Positions 26,501 to 34,628 of a stretch of DNA of 64,000 bases are shown in pieces. Below the pieces are notes generated by a model. That model searched no databases and was not told the origin of the DNA. It saw only the letters and a list, made by a program, of their open reading frames with translations. A program made the translations under genes and the position numbers. Source of the DNA: Streptomyces sp. B1I3 (GTDB lineage Bacteria; Actinomycetota; Actinomycetes; Streptomycetales; Streptomycetaceae); contig NZ_JAUSYD010000001.1 in NCBI RefSeq assembly GCF_030816615.1, positions 1,550,001 through 1,614,000 on the forward strand, read 5' to 3'. Position 1 is the first letter of the stretch; each line of letters opens with the position of its first letter.

Positions 26501-28003
26501 GTGCACGCCGTGCAGCGGCCGTTGAAACAGCCCGTACTGGACCTGCCGCAGCCGGAGGCGGCACACCGTGCCGCGGGCGCGACGGCCGAACACCTCATCG
26601 GCACCATCAGGCTGGACGAAGGCAGCACCGACCGGGTGGGACTCGTCGCGGAATGGAACGACGTGGTGGACGAAGGCGAGACCGGCCGCCGCGACCTCCC
26701 GCGCAGGACACCGGTGTTCGACCTGTTGACGGCACGCGTGCCATCCAGTGGCATCCCCGGCAACGAGTCCGCCGGCTTCCAGGACGGCGTCCTGTCCTTC
26801 AGTACCCGGGCGGCCGAGGACATGGCCAAGACGGATCCGGCCAAGAACCCACCGGTACCGGCGAAACACGAGTTCGGTGACACCAAGCACCGCACGGTTC
26901 GCTATCGCCCGGTCGCCGGAACGAAGTTCGGCGACTACTTCCCGGCCCGGCTCGCCGGGACGGACCCCACCGCACTGACCGCGGAGGGCGCGGCCGTCGA
27001 ATACTCCGTACCCAGCAGCGCCCCGCCCGCGGTGCCCCGGCCGCTGTACTGCATGCCCACCCTGTCCCTCGAGACCGTCCCCGGCCCGCCGGGCACGGTC
27101 GTCCGGCTCCGTCACGGCGGCGGCATCCGCGTCTTCCTGGACCGTACCTGGTTCTCCTCCGGAGACGGCGAACTCCTGGGAGTGGTCCTCGGACAGGCGT
27201 CGGGCGGCGGCGCCTCCTCCGCCGGTTCCCCCTGGGTCACCGTCATGGGCCGCGATCCCATCCACCGCTCCGCCGGGGTCGTCGCTCCGACAGCCTCCAC
27301 GTTCACCAACGCGGTGCGGCAGGCCGACGGGCTCGTCCTCCAGTCGCCCGCCGGGCCACTGACCGTCACCGTCATGGGCTTCGACACACAATTCGACCCG
27401 GACGGTGACCACCGGTTCTGCGACGTGGAGTTCGACACCGGGGACACCTACCTGCCCTTCGTCCACCTCGCACTGGTCCGCTACCAGCCCAACTCCATCC
27501 GCGACGCCGAGCTTTCGCCGGTTCACACCGATCTGGTACGAATCCTTCCCGACCGGGAACTGCGGGTGAAGCCCGGCGACCCGGCGACGGTCAGCGTCAC
27601 CGGCCCTTCGTACGACCCGGCCGACTCCACGCCGCCGCGGATCGCGGCCGTCGTGCAGCACCGACGGGAGGGTGTCACCGACGACGACCTCGCCTGGGTG
27701 ACTGTGGAGGACACGACCGTAATGCTGACCTCGATCGACGCGGGCTCCTCCCACCGCGCCTTCTACACCGGGCAGGTACCGATGCCACCCGGCGAGCAGC
27801 ACTCGCAGCTCCGGATTCTGGTGCTGGAGACCGACGGCATGCCGTCCGACACCTCGATCCCGTCGACGACACCGGGGCCGGTCGTCTACTGCGACACCGT
27901 GCCACTCGGAGGCGACCGCGAGCCTGACACCGACCACCGTCGTGATGGTGAACGTCATGGCCGGGACGACCGTCATGACCATGAGCATCATGACCACCGC
28001 TGA
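23591..28003 (+). CDS. Giant protein of unknown function with inserted peptidoglycan-binding-like domain (1470 aa)
   Basis: Function not recognised as a whole. GAGGAG precedes ATG 23591. Visible parts: a beta-rich N-terminus; DFHQMLTSLGDHPALLRRLG (~217-236); RGHRMDVWDSTRDRWFSLHE (~400); LRFGHGYRVRLRTVDLAGNG (~519-538); a peptidoglycan-binding-domain-1-like insertion (~618-690: VQVGSTHDDVRVVQQALIDL, then GPTGFFGDQTKAAYAA); a region with SFRLRLAEGT and a Glu/Ala-rich helix (~925-960); a beta-rich C-terminal third; and a His/Asp/Arg-rich tail (RHDHEHHDHR). There is no signal peptide. The pairing with the preceding gene (19-bp gap) implies a joint role, perhaps a large surface or intracellular assembly; that is inference. 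Confidence 0.78.
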   Translation: MKFQQQVQWTVLPAGLSADGTQVRVSVFVAPRLGVPDTDPAPEPPPRSERGTLEPFADFHSWPDKVRTATFEFGPGDGVSPSFTGPLSPSGPAPDTALWKLLFGKATPLRPYVFESMVRPAESVHTYPAALVSKATRKAYADAARKSPESPPEMRSVMSRLLAPEGLAAERGGTEEAVGMRNALAQLRDFHESSDRTSPGLDAREAPPAPPPEKPDPDFHQMLTSLGDHPALLRRLGLILDFLLPADRLPPSSGERFLSVIPHWTSGLGESSRDLPPRTRYVFLPDRKVFAAGPRNFATDPLASPARGLVALPEESFSLEQADIVAAALKLVTSPQDGKGLSPVRTQGLSLVREGRSGVLEADFAKAAEADHEAARALEEQDPNRPDSMNMPDLDAEDLVRGHRMDVWDSTRDRWFSLHERSVEYRTPGGGDPLLTASDEGFFQASLVSPPEGVRSEEIYVPENLITWDGWSHSAPRPGRVLGIKDEVPEEVIEPTDRAETELPLEIRVRAKNGSLPRLRFGHGYRVRLRTVDLAGNGLSPGEADALVDAHTADDLTLPGDGPVVFQRFEPAPAPAVLLRLPPGEGASVNRLVIRSTPGTGPGPAGGPGTGTRVVALADVQVGSTHDDVRVVQQALIDLHHPIPDGPTGFFGDQTKAAYAAEQHDQGFRGRGADGNPGCASLTELGRKSGFAVDCGVHDAAAGGDAGAVLPGQEPARTAEQYAADRNRSPLFTAGGHAPYSGIDERHLVAPKASLQCVERHALLDGALGSQDHAAREAGYSLASRESGSLDDQDQPDVDVETVDSPAADPQHPVRTARHTGEQIELPYLPDPLVSGAVLLDLPGMEPGQPFEVPWDGDVWHRPRSFRLRLAEGTAPPLFDPVSRVLTVSLPKGGTATVRVCSGIHFDEKMMGLASWCRDLSEPVRQPSPEAEAAEEMARQAEERQRADTALRLAAAGRHWMFTPWQELTLVHAVQRPLKQPVLDLPQPEAAHRAAGATAEHLIGTIRLDEGSTDRVGLVAEWNDVVDEGETGRRDLPRRTPVFDLLTARVPSSGIPGNESAGFQDGVLSFSTRAAEDMAKTDPAKNPPVPAKHEFGDTKHRTVRYRPVAGTKFGDYFPARLAGTDPTALTAEGAAVEYSVPSSAPPAVPRPLYCMPTLSLETVPGPPGTVVRLRHGGGIRVFLDRTWFSSGDGELLGVVLGQASGGGASSAGSPWVTVMGRDPIHRSAGVVAPTASTFTNAVRQADGLVLQSPAGPLTVTVMGFDTQFDPDGDHRFCDVEFDTGDTYLPFVHLALVRYQPNSIRDAELSPVHTDLVRILPDRELRVKPGDPATVSVTGPSYDPADSTPPRIAAVVQHRREGVTDDDLAWVTVEDTTVMLTSIDAGSSHRAFYTGQVPMPPGEQHSQLRILVLETDGMPSDTSIPSTTPGPVVYCDTVPLGGDREPDTDHRRDGERHGRDDRHDHEHHDHR

Positions 28004-28294
28004 ACCGGGCGGTGTCCCAGATCGAGCGGACCACCCGTGCGGTCCGCAGGACGGGAGTGCTTCCGCCCCACGGCGTCGTTGCTCTCCGGCGGGCATGAGG
28101 CAACAGAGCGGCACCGAAAGGTCGCTGAGCTCTGGGGCGACCGTCGGCCCGCGAGTTGCAGGAGGTAGTGAGCGGGCCGGAGTCGATGGAACACCGATAC
28201 ACCGTTCTGCGCCAGGAACTCCGTGGCTTGTGTCCCGTGCAGGACCAACCCATGGAGGCGAGGGGAACACGTCACGAGAGCACCTGGAGCCATC
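28004..28294. other. Intergenic region, no gene seen
   Basis: This stretch separates the second giant gene from the secreted protein gene. Open frames in it lack ribosome sites or plausible coding character. No strong terminator hairpin or consensus promoter stands out. Confidence 0.4.
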
Positions 28295-29398
28295 ATGGAC
28301 GTAACTTTCCGGCGACGGATCTCCCGCGTCGCCGGCGCGTGCTCCTTGTCCGCCGCCCTCGCACTACCCGGCTTGGCCACGGCCGCGGCGGTGCCTGCCG
28401 AAATTACTCGATCCACGACACCGGCGTCCGACCCCTCGCCACCCCCGCCCCCGCCGGATATCCCGCCGCCACCGCCGCCGACGGACCCGCCTCCCCCGAC
28501 AGACCCACCTCCCCCGACGGACCCGGACACGCCCCCGACGGACCCGGACACGCCCTCGACGGACCCGGACACGCCCCCGACGGATCCGCCTCCCCCGACG
28601 GACCCCGCCGAGCCGAAGAAGCCGGGAGAACTGAAGAAGGACGTCGGCGACCGGCTGGCGAACGCGCCGGAGGAGGTGAAGGAGAAGCTGACGAACGTAC
28701 TGGCAAGAACGCTCACCTTCATCAGGAATCCGAATGCTGCGCCCGAGGACCGGGTGGCGTACACGATCATGGTCGAGGGATTCACCGAGGCGTTGCGGAT
28801 CATCGAAGACCCGTACACGGCCCCCGAGGACAAGGCCGCATACACGCGGCTCGTGGCGACGATGACGGAAGCGGTGAGGAGGACCCTGCCCCGGCCGTCG
28901 GCGGACGCGGCGGAGTCGTCGGCGGCCGCACCGAAATGGGTCAACCGCTCCACGGCGATGAAGGGCCTGGTATGGGCGAGTAGGGGGCTGGGGGCACAAC
29001 CGGAGGATCCGAAGGACCGCAAAATCATTCAGGCGGTCATGCAGGAGGCCTGTGAGGCGCTGAAGACGGTGCAGGACCCCGATGCGTCCCCCGAAGAACG
29101 GGTGGAGGCGAAGAAGAAGCTGGCGCAGCGGACCGAAGCGCTCCGCAACCACCGCTTCGCGGATCTCATGCGAGAGGTCAAGCGCTACAGGCCGGAGACG
29201 GGTTGCGTCAAGACGATCGAGAATCGAACGCGTCGGGTCGGATGGCCGGAAGGAACCGTCTGGGGGCTTTCGGATCCGCTCTGCGCTCCGGCGGTGGCCG
29301 AGGGAGCCCGCCAAGAACGTTCGCAGTGGCGTGCGGTGCTGGTATGCGTGCAGCGAGACCCGTTCTCCACCTGCGTGCATTACATACCCGCAGACTAG
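28295..29398 (+). CDS. Secreted proline-rich protein with helical repeats, function unknown
   Basis: The 367-residue product starts at ATG 28295 (GGAG 5 nt before). Residues 1-~32 are a signal peptide (RRRISRVAGACSLSAALALP, ending AAAVPA). Residues ~45-105 are a Pro/Thr/Asp linker of PPTDP and PDTPPTDP units, probably a wall-spanning stalk. The rest is alpha-helical with a recurring (N/D)PxxxPE(D/E)(R/K) turn: NPNAAPEDR, DPYTAPEDK and DPDASPEER. It ends in a small Cys-containing domain (Cys near residues 307, 327, 349 and 356). No known family assigned. It follows the giant-protein genes by 291 bp on the same strand and may be their secreted partner or independent. Confidence 0.8.
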   Translation: MDVTFRRRISRVAGACSLSAALALPGLATAAAVPAEITRSTTPASDPSPPPPPPDIPPPPPPTDPPPPTDPPPPTDPDTPPTDPDTPSTDPDTPPTDPPPPTDPAEPKKPGELKKDVGDRLANAPEEVKEKLTNVLARTLTFIRNPNAAPEDRVAYTIMVEGFTEALRIIEDPYTAPEDKAAYTRLVATMTEAVRRTLPRPSADAAESSAAAPKWVNRSTAMKGLVWASRGLGAQPEDPKDRKIIQAVMQEACEALKTVQDPDASPEERVEAKKKLAQRTEALRNHRFADLMREVKRYRPETGCVKTIENRTRRVGWPEGTVWGLSDPLCAPAVAEGARQERSQWRAVLVCVQRDPFSTCVHYIPAD

Positions 29399-29812
29399 GG
29401 TCATCTCGTGACCGCCGGTCAGGGACGCGATGTTCTCCGGGCAGCCCGCCTGATCGCGGCGCCGGAGCCCTTCTCGACAGTCCCGTTCCGCTGTCGGCCT
29501 GAGGTCGCAGCGCTCCAGCGGGCTCATGAGCGAGGCGCGACGAGGGGTGGGGATTCCGGCGCGGACGAGCCGGTCTGAGGGCGGGCGGAGGACCGGTGGA
29601 CCGGTGGGCCGCGGCCTGAGCGGTGAACCCTGGGAACGGACCGGACACGCGTCACCCGGCGTTTTCGCTCCGCGGGCCCGCGGAGCGGACAACTCCGGTG
29701 ACGCCGAGCCGGCCCGCCGCGGTGACCGACGGCCCGGCGCCCTGGCCGCAGCTGCCCGGTCGGCACCGCCCTACCGTCTCGCCACGACCGGCGGTCGCCT
29801 GCGCGGTCGAAT
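29399..29812. other. Intergenic region, no gene seen
   Basis: No supported gene, RNA or repeat is visible. Only the 3' boundary, where the TetR promoter begins, shows structure. Confidence 0.4.
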
Positions 29813-29844
29813 TTGCATACCGTGCATTTTTGCATAGCATGCAC
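29813..29844 (+). promoter_or_regulatory. TetR-gene promoter with overlapping palindromic operator
   Basis: TTGCAT (29813-29818) and TAGCAT (29835-29840) are spaced by 16 bp and lie 9 bp before the GTG start, so the mRNA is probably near-leaderless. The same stretch is built of alternating TGCAT/ATGCA words (GTGCAT at 29822-29827, ATGCAC at 29839-29844), a dyad of the kind TetR repressors bind. Autoregulation is inferred. Confidence 0.6.
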
Positions 29845-29848
29845 CTTC

Positions 29849-30457
29849 GTGACCCTCCCGAAGAATCCTCCCCTCGGACTGCGCGAACGCAAGAAGCGTG
29901 CGACCCGCGACGCCCTGGCCGACACCGCGCTGCGCATGGCGGCCGAGCGCGGACTCGACCAGGTGACGGTGGAGGCGGTCACCGCGGAGGTGGGCGTCTC
30001 GGTGCGGACGTTCTTCAACTACTTCGGCCACCTGGACGACGCGATCCTCGTCGCCGACCCCGACCTCACCGAGCGGACCCGCCGGGCGATCATCGAGGCC
30101 CCGGCGGGGAGCACGACTCTCACGGTGCTGCGCGAGGCGATCTCCGAGGAACTGACCCACATCGAGGTGGGCCACGACCGCTGGGAGCTGCAGTGCACGG
30201 TGCTGGGGAACACCCCGTCGCTGTTTCCCCGGTTCCTCGCGGCGCGAGGCGCCGATGAGCAGGCACTGATCGCCGCGGTGGCCGAACGGCTGGGCGTGGA
30301 GGCCGACGCGGACCTGCGACCGCGCCTCCTGGTGCACACCACCCTCGCCGCCGTTCGGTCCGCCGTCGAACTGTGGACCGCCACCGGACGCACCCGGCCC
30401 CTCAAGGCCGTCTACGACGAGGCGTTCGCCGAACTCACCGCCGCGCTGCGCGACTGA
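29849..30457 (+). CDS. TetR-family transcriptional repressor
   Basis: The 202-residue protein starts at GTG 29849 (an ATG 36 nt upstream falls inside the promoter). The HTH is at ~17-62: RERKKRATRDALADTALRMA, then VTVEAVTAEVGVSVRTFFNY with the FFNYF recognition signature. The ligand domain follows and is divergent as usual. It lies 100 bp upstream of the DHA2 efflux gene on the same strand, so the pair is very probably a repressor-pump unit. Confidence 0.92.
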   Translation: MTLPKNPPLGLRERKKRATRDALADTALRMAAERGLDQVTVEAVTAEVGVSVRTFFNYFGHLDDAILVADPDLTERTRRAIIEAPAGSTTLTVLREAISEELTHIEVGHDRWELQCTVLGNTPSLFPRFLAARGADEQALIAAVAERLGVEADADLRPRLLVHTTLAAVRSAVELWTATGRTRPLKAVYDEAFAELTAALRD

Positions 30458-30557
30458 CGGCGCGCCGGCCCTCCGCACGCACCCGTCACCACACCGTCCG
30501 CCCCCGTCCTTCGCTCCTGAAGGAACCGACTCCCAGAGAACCGAGGTACGTCCACCG

Positions 30558-32135
30558 ATGTCCGCTGCCGTGACGCCCGCACCCGAGGCACCCCCCTCCA
30601 TGACGAGACGTCAGATAATCCAGGCCATGTCCGGCCTGATGGCCGGGATGTTCGTGGCCATCCTCGCGTCCACCGTCGTCGCCAACGCCCTCCCCCGCAT
30701 CATCACCGACCTGCACGGCAGCCAGTCGTCGTACACCTGGGTGGTCACGGCGGAGCTGCTGGCCATGACCGCCACCGTCCCCATCTGGGGCAAGCTCTCC
30801 GACCTCTACGACAAGAAACTGCTCATCCAGCTGTCGCTGGGGATGTTCGTCATCGGCTCGCTCGTCGCCGGCTTCTCGGACAGCGTCACCGTCCTCATCA
30901 TCAGCCGTGTCGTCCAGGGCATCGGTGCCGGTGGCCTCACCGCGCTCGCCCAGGTCGTGATGGCCTCGATCATCCCGCCCCGCGAACTCGGGCGCTACTC
31001 GGGCATGTTCGGCGCCGTGTTCGCCGTGGGCACCGTGGCCGGCCCGCTGATCGGCGGTGTGCTGGTCGACACCTCGTGGCTGGGCTGGCGCTGGTGCTTC
31101 TTCATCGGGGTGCCGTTCGCACTGCTCGCGATCGTGATGCTCCAGCTCACGCTCGACCTGCCGGTCGTCCGCCGCAAGGTGAAGATCGACTACCTCGGTG
31201 CCTTCCTGATCATGGCGGGCGTGAGCGCCCTGCTGCTCTGGATCACGCTCGCGGGCAACCAGTTCGACTGGATGTCGTGGCAGACCGCGGCCCTCGTCTC
31301 GGCCGGTGTGGTCCTGATCGTCCTGGCCGTCGTCGTCGAGTCGCGCGTCGAGGAACCGATGATCCCGCTGGACATCTTCCGCAACCGGACGGTCGCCCTC
31401 ACCACCGTGGCGAGCCTCCTCGTCGGTGTGGCGATGTTCGGCGGCACGGTCTTCCTCTCGCAGTACTTCCAGATCTCGCTCGGCAAGTCCCCGACCGTCG
31501 CGGGCATGATGAGCCTGCCGATGATCCTCGGTCTGATGGTCTCGACCACGGTGGCCGGCCAGATCATCACCAAGACCGGCAAGTGGAAGAACTTCCTGGT
31601 CGCCGGCGGTGTGATCATGACCGCGGGCATGGGCCTGCTGTCCACGATCGGTGCGGACACGGCGTTCTGGATCCTGGCCCTCTACATGGCCGTGCTGGGC
31701 GTCGGCGTCGGCATGCTCATGCAGAATCTCGTGCTCGCCGCGCAGAACGACGTACCGGCGGCCGAACTCGGTTCGGCGACCTCCGTCCTGTCCTTCTTCC
31801 GCAGCCTCGGCGGCGCGATCGGCACCAGCGCCCTCGGTGCCGTCCTCGCCCACCAGGTGACCAAGGAGCTCGAGAAGGGGCTCGGAGGCGCGGCGGCCGG
31901 AGGGGGCGGTGGCAGCCACTCCATCCCCGACCTCACGACCCTTCCCGCGCAGGCGCGCGAGGTCGTGGAGCAGGCCTACGGCAACGCGACCGCCGACGTC
32001 TTCCTGGTCGGCGCGCCCTTCGCGGTGCTGGCGCTGGTGGCGGTGCTGTTCGTCAAGGAGAAGCCGCTCAAGACGCAGAGCGGCCTGGAGCGGCTGGCCG
32101 AGGAGAGCAAGCAGCCCCTCACCCCGTCGCACTGA
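30558..32135 (+). CDS. MFS drug-efflux transporter, DHA2 (14-TMS) family
   Basis: The 525-residue membrane protein has about fourteen hydrophobic segments, LDxTVVNVALP-like motif D1 in altered form (LASTVVANALPRI, ~35), motif A GKLSDLYDKKLL (~75) and motif C GAVFAVGTVAGPLIGGVL (~145). A Gly-rich loop (GGAAAGGGGGSHS) lies before the last helix. Such EmrB/QacA-type pumps use the proton gradient to export drugs or the host's own antibiotics. Control by the upstream TetR protein is expected. Confidence 0.92.
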   Translation: MSAAVTPAPEAPPSMTRRQIIQAMSGLMAGMFVAILASTVVANALPRIITDLHGSQSSYTWVVTAELLAMTATVPIWGKLSDLYDKKLLIQLSLGMFVIGSLVAGFSDSVTVLIISRVVQGIGAGGLTALAQVVMASIIPPRELGRYSGMFGAVFAVGTVAGPLIGGVLVDTSWLGWRWCFFIGVPFALLAIVMLQLTLDLPVVRRKVKIDYLGAFLIMAGVSALLLWITLAGNQFDWMSWQTAALVSAGVVLIVLAVVVESRVEEPMIPLDIFRNRTVALTTVASLLVGVAMFGGTVFLSQYFQISLGKSPTVAGMMSLPMILGLMVSTTVAGQIITKTGKWKNFLVAGGVIMTAGMGLLSTIGADTAFWILALYMAVLGVGVGMLMQNLVLAAQNDVPAAELGSATSVLSFFRSLGGAIGTSALGAVLAHQVTKELEKGLGGAAAGGGGGSHSIPDLTTLPAQAREVVEQAYGNATADVFLVGAPFAVLALVAVLFVKEKPLKTQSGLERLAEESKQPLTPSH

Positions 32136-32142
32136 CCCCGCG

Positions 32143-32188
32143 CGGGTGTGCCGGGCCGCCGTGATGTCACGGTGGCCCGGCACACCCG
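32143..32188. terminator. Bidirectional hairpin terminator, 22-bp stem
   Basis: Arms 32143-32164 and 32167-32188 are reverse complements except for one G-U pair. It lies between the MFS gene and the convergent oxidoreductase gene and should end transcription from both sides. Confidence 0.85.
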
Positions 32189-32232
32189 TGCGCGGCGGCA
32201 GGAGCCCCGTGCGGGACCCCGGAAGCGGGTCC

Positions 32233-33639
32233 TCACCCGGTCCGCAGCCGCCTCCACACCGCCTTCGCCGCATGGTGGCCCGACATTCCGTGCACGCCCG
32301 GCCCCGGCGGGGTGGCCGAGGAGCAGAGGAACACCGCGGGATGGGCGGTCGCGTACGGTACGCGGGCGAGCTTGGGCCGGATCACCGTCTGGAGTCCGGC
32401 GAACGCCCCGGTGGCGATGTCCCCGTCGACGTAGTTGGCGTTGCGCACCGCGAGGCGGGGCGGCCCCGCGATCGAGCGGGCGAGGACGAGATCACGGAAA
32501 CCCGGTGCGAAGCGCTCCAGCTGACGCTCGATCACCTCCGTCGCGTCACCCTCCCAGCCCGCCGGGACATGGCCGTACACCCAGAAGACGTGGCGGCCCT
32601 CGGGCGCCCGGGACGGGTCCACCAGGCTCGGCTGCGCCGTGATCAGGAACGGGACGCTCGGGTCGCGCCCCGTCACCGCGGCGCGCAGGGCGGTGTCGAT
32701 CTCACCCGCCGTGGGGCCGACGTGCACGGTGCCGGCCCGCCTGGCCTCCGGCGCGGTCCAGGGGACGGGCCCCGAAAGGGCGTAGTCGATCTTGAAGCAG
32801 GAGGCGCCGTAACGGTAGCGGCGGTAGGCGTTGCCGAGTCCGGCGATCCGGGCCAGCGCGGTCGGCGAGGTGTCGAAGACGTACGCGCGGGCGGGCGGGA
32901 GTTCGTCGAGGCGCTTGACCTCCGTACCCGTGCGGATCACGCCGCCCTGTTCGCGCAGGTAGGAGGCGAGGGCGTCCGAGATGGCCTGCGAGCCGCCGCG
33001 CGGCACGGGCCAGCCCTTCTCGTGCGCGGCGAGCGCGAACAGCAGGGCGATACCGGTCGTCGCGATCCCGCTGGTCGGCGCGATGGCGTGCGCGGCGAGC
33101 CCGGCGATCAGCCCGCGCGCCTTCTCGCCCCGGAAGCGGCGGGAGGCGAGCGTGGCGGGCTGGAGGGCGTCCAGCCCGAACCGCACCCAGCGGTACGGAT
33201 CGCGGGGCAGCCCGTCCCAGGGGGTGCGCAGGAAGTCCTCGGCGAGGGTGTCCCAGTGGCCGATGTAGGGGGCGACCAGTCTGCGGTACGCCCCCGCGTC
33301 CTGCGGTCCGAGCGTCATGGCGCTCTCCCCCACCGACGTGGTGAGCACGGCGGCCGAGCCGTCGGGGAAGGGGTGGGCGAGCGCCAGCGGTGGCTGTACC
33401 CACTCCAGGCCGTGCCGGGCCAGAGGCATCGCCGCGAACGCGGGCGAGCCGATCCCCAGGGGGTGCACGGCGGAACACGGGTCGTGGCGGAAACCGGGGA
33501 GGGTGAGCTCCTCGGTACGCGCGCCGCCTCCGACGGTCTCCATGGCTTCGAAGACCTCCACGGAGAAACCGCGGCGGGCCAGTTCGGCCGCGGCGGTCAG
33601 TCCGTTGGGGCCCGCCCCCACGACGACGGCATCCAGCAT
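32233..33639 (-). CDS. Phytoene-dehydrogenase-like FAD-dependent oxidoreductase
   Basis: The 468-residue protein starts with the dinucleotide-binding motif [20 protein letters not shown] and [18 protein letters not shown]. It ends with the flavin C-terminal motif ([20 protein letters not shown]) typical of amine-oxidase/phytoene-desaturase-like proteins such as the CrtI and PYROXD2 groups. The substrate is unknown and no carotenoid genes are near. ATG 33639 is chosen because the motif starts at once; a GTG at 33648 with AGGAG 7 nt before it is a real alternative adding three residues. Confidence 0.88.
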   Translation of the reverse strand: MLDAVVVGAGPNGLTAAAELARRGFSVEVFEAMETVGGGARTEELTLPGFRHDPCSAVHPLGIGSPAFAAMPLARHGLEWVQPPLALAHPFPDGSAAVLTTSVGESAMTLGPQDAGAYRRLVAPYIGHWDTLAEDFLRTPWDGLPRDPYRWVRFGLDALQPATLASRRFRGEKARGLIAGLAAHAIAPTSGIATTGIALLFALAAHEKGWPVPRGGSQAISDALASYLREQGGVIRTGTEVKRLDELPPARAYVFDTSPTALARIAGLGNAYRRYRYGASCFKIDYALSGPVPWTAPEARRAGTVHVGPTAGEIDTALRAAVTGRDPSVPFLITAQPSLVDPSRAPEGRHVFWVYGHVPAGWEGDATEVIERQLERFAPGFRDLVLARSIAGPPRLAVRNANYVDGDIATGAFAGLQTVIRPKLARVPYATAHPAVFLCSSATPPGPGVHGMSGHHAAKAVWRRLRTG

Positions 33640-33734
33640 CGATGGCACCTTCGGACTCCTTCGTCAGCCGACGGCCAGGGCGTCCAGGATATTCGGGCGT
33701 GCCGGCAACGGGGCCCCGGGTAACCTCCTGCCCG

Positions 33735-34553
33735 ATGAACAGCGATCCGGCACTTCCTCCCGCCATCGCGTCGATGGCCTCCCGGCTCGTCCGGCAGCCC
33801 GGTGTCAGGGCTGTCGTCCTGGGCGGGAGCCGGGCCCGCTCCACGCACCGCCCGGACAGCGACTGGGATCTCGGTGTCTACTACCGCGGCGCCCCGGACG
33901 TGGCCGCTCTGACCGCCCTGGCGTCCGAGGCGCAGGGCGCACCGGCTGAGGTCGCGGGACCGGGCGGCTGGGGCCCGTGGGTCGACGGCGGCGCCTGGCT
34001 GACGGTGGACGGGGTCGCCGTGGACTGGATCCTGCGCGATCTGGACCGGGTGGAGGCGGTGTGGGCCGACTGCCGTGAGGGCCGCTTCGAAGTGGGCGTC
34101 CAGCCGGGCCACCCGCTGGGCTTCTGGTCCCCCTGTTACGCCGGCGAGGTCGCGCTGGGCCGCGTACTCCAGGATCCGCACGGCGAGTTGGCATCCCTGC
34201 GGGAGCAGACCCGTACCTACCCGGAGCCCTTGCGCAGGGCGCTCGCGGACGCCGCGTGGGAGGCGGACTTCTCGGTGGCCTCGGCCCGCAAGTCGGCTCC
34301 CTCCGGGGACACGCTCCACGTCGCGCTCTGCCTGTCGAGGGCGTTCGGCATCCTCGCCCAGTCGCTCCACGCCCACCACCGCACCTGGTGCCTGAACGAG
34401 AAGGGCGCCCTCGCGGCGGCGGCCGCTCTGCCGGACACGCCCGACGGTTTCATGGACCGGGTCTCCGGTGCCCTGCGCGGTCTGGACCCCGAGGCGGTGG
34501 AGACGGCAGCCGGCGTCGTCCGGGAAGTGCGCCAGGTGCTCGCCAGGCCGTGA
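33735..34553 (+). CDS. Nucleotidyltransferase-domain protein (MNT/DNA pol beta-like)
   Basis: The 272-residue protein has the minimal nucleotidyltransferase signature: GGSRARSTHRPDSDWDLGVY (~30-49), a GS followed by DxD metal ligands. The C-terminal half is helical, like the HEPN/substrate domain of aminoglycoside-type nucleotidyltransferases. A resistance or modification role is possible, but the substrate is unknown. It is divergent from the oxidoreductase gene. Confidence 0.82.
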   Translation: MNSDPALPPAIASMASRLVRQPGVRAVVLGGSRARSTHRPDSDWDLGVYYRGAPDVAALTALASEAQGAPAEVAGPGGWGPWVDGGAWLTVDGVAVDWILRDLDRVEAVWADCREGRFEVGVQPGHPLGFWSPCYAGEVALGRVLQDPHGELASLREQTRTYPEPLRRALADAAWEADFSVASARKSAPSGDTLHVALCLSRAFGILAQSLHAHHRTWCLNEKGALAAAAALPDTPDGFMDRVSGALRGLDPEAVETAAGVVREVRQVLARP

Positions 34554-34564
34554 GCGTCCCGGAC

Positions 34565-34612
34565 GGGGCGGGCGGGACGTGGCGGGCCGGGGCGGGCGGG
34601 ACGTGGCGGGCC
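34565..34612. repeat. Two perfect 24-bp tandem repeats
   Basis: Positions 34565-34588 and 34589-34612 are identical 24-mers built of GGGC and GGCGGG words, between two convergent genes. They may work with the adjacent G+C-rich hairpin material as a terminator zone. Copy number is probably variable between strains. Confidence 0.8.
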
Positions 34613-34628
34613 GGTCCCGGGCCCTGGC

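Noticed and set aside
25643..28270. 875-codon open frame on the minus strand
   Set aside because: Antisense to the second giant gene, no motif, and its start lacks a ribosome site.
17175..29398. Contractile injection or type VI-like system
   Set aside because: No sheath, tube, baseplate, spike or AAA+ ATPase genes are seen; only the large protein sizes suggested it.
30486..32273. 595-codon open frame on the minus strand
   Set aside because: Antisense to the MFS gene; hydrophilic Asp/Glu/His/Arg-rich nonsense opposite membrane segments.
34565..34612. Regulatory operator array
   Set aside because: The tandem units are not palindromic and lie between two convergent genes, away from promoters.
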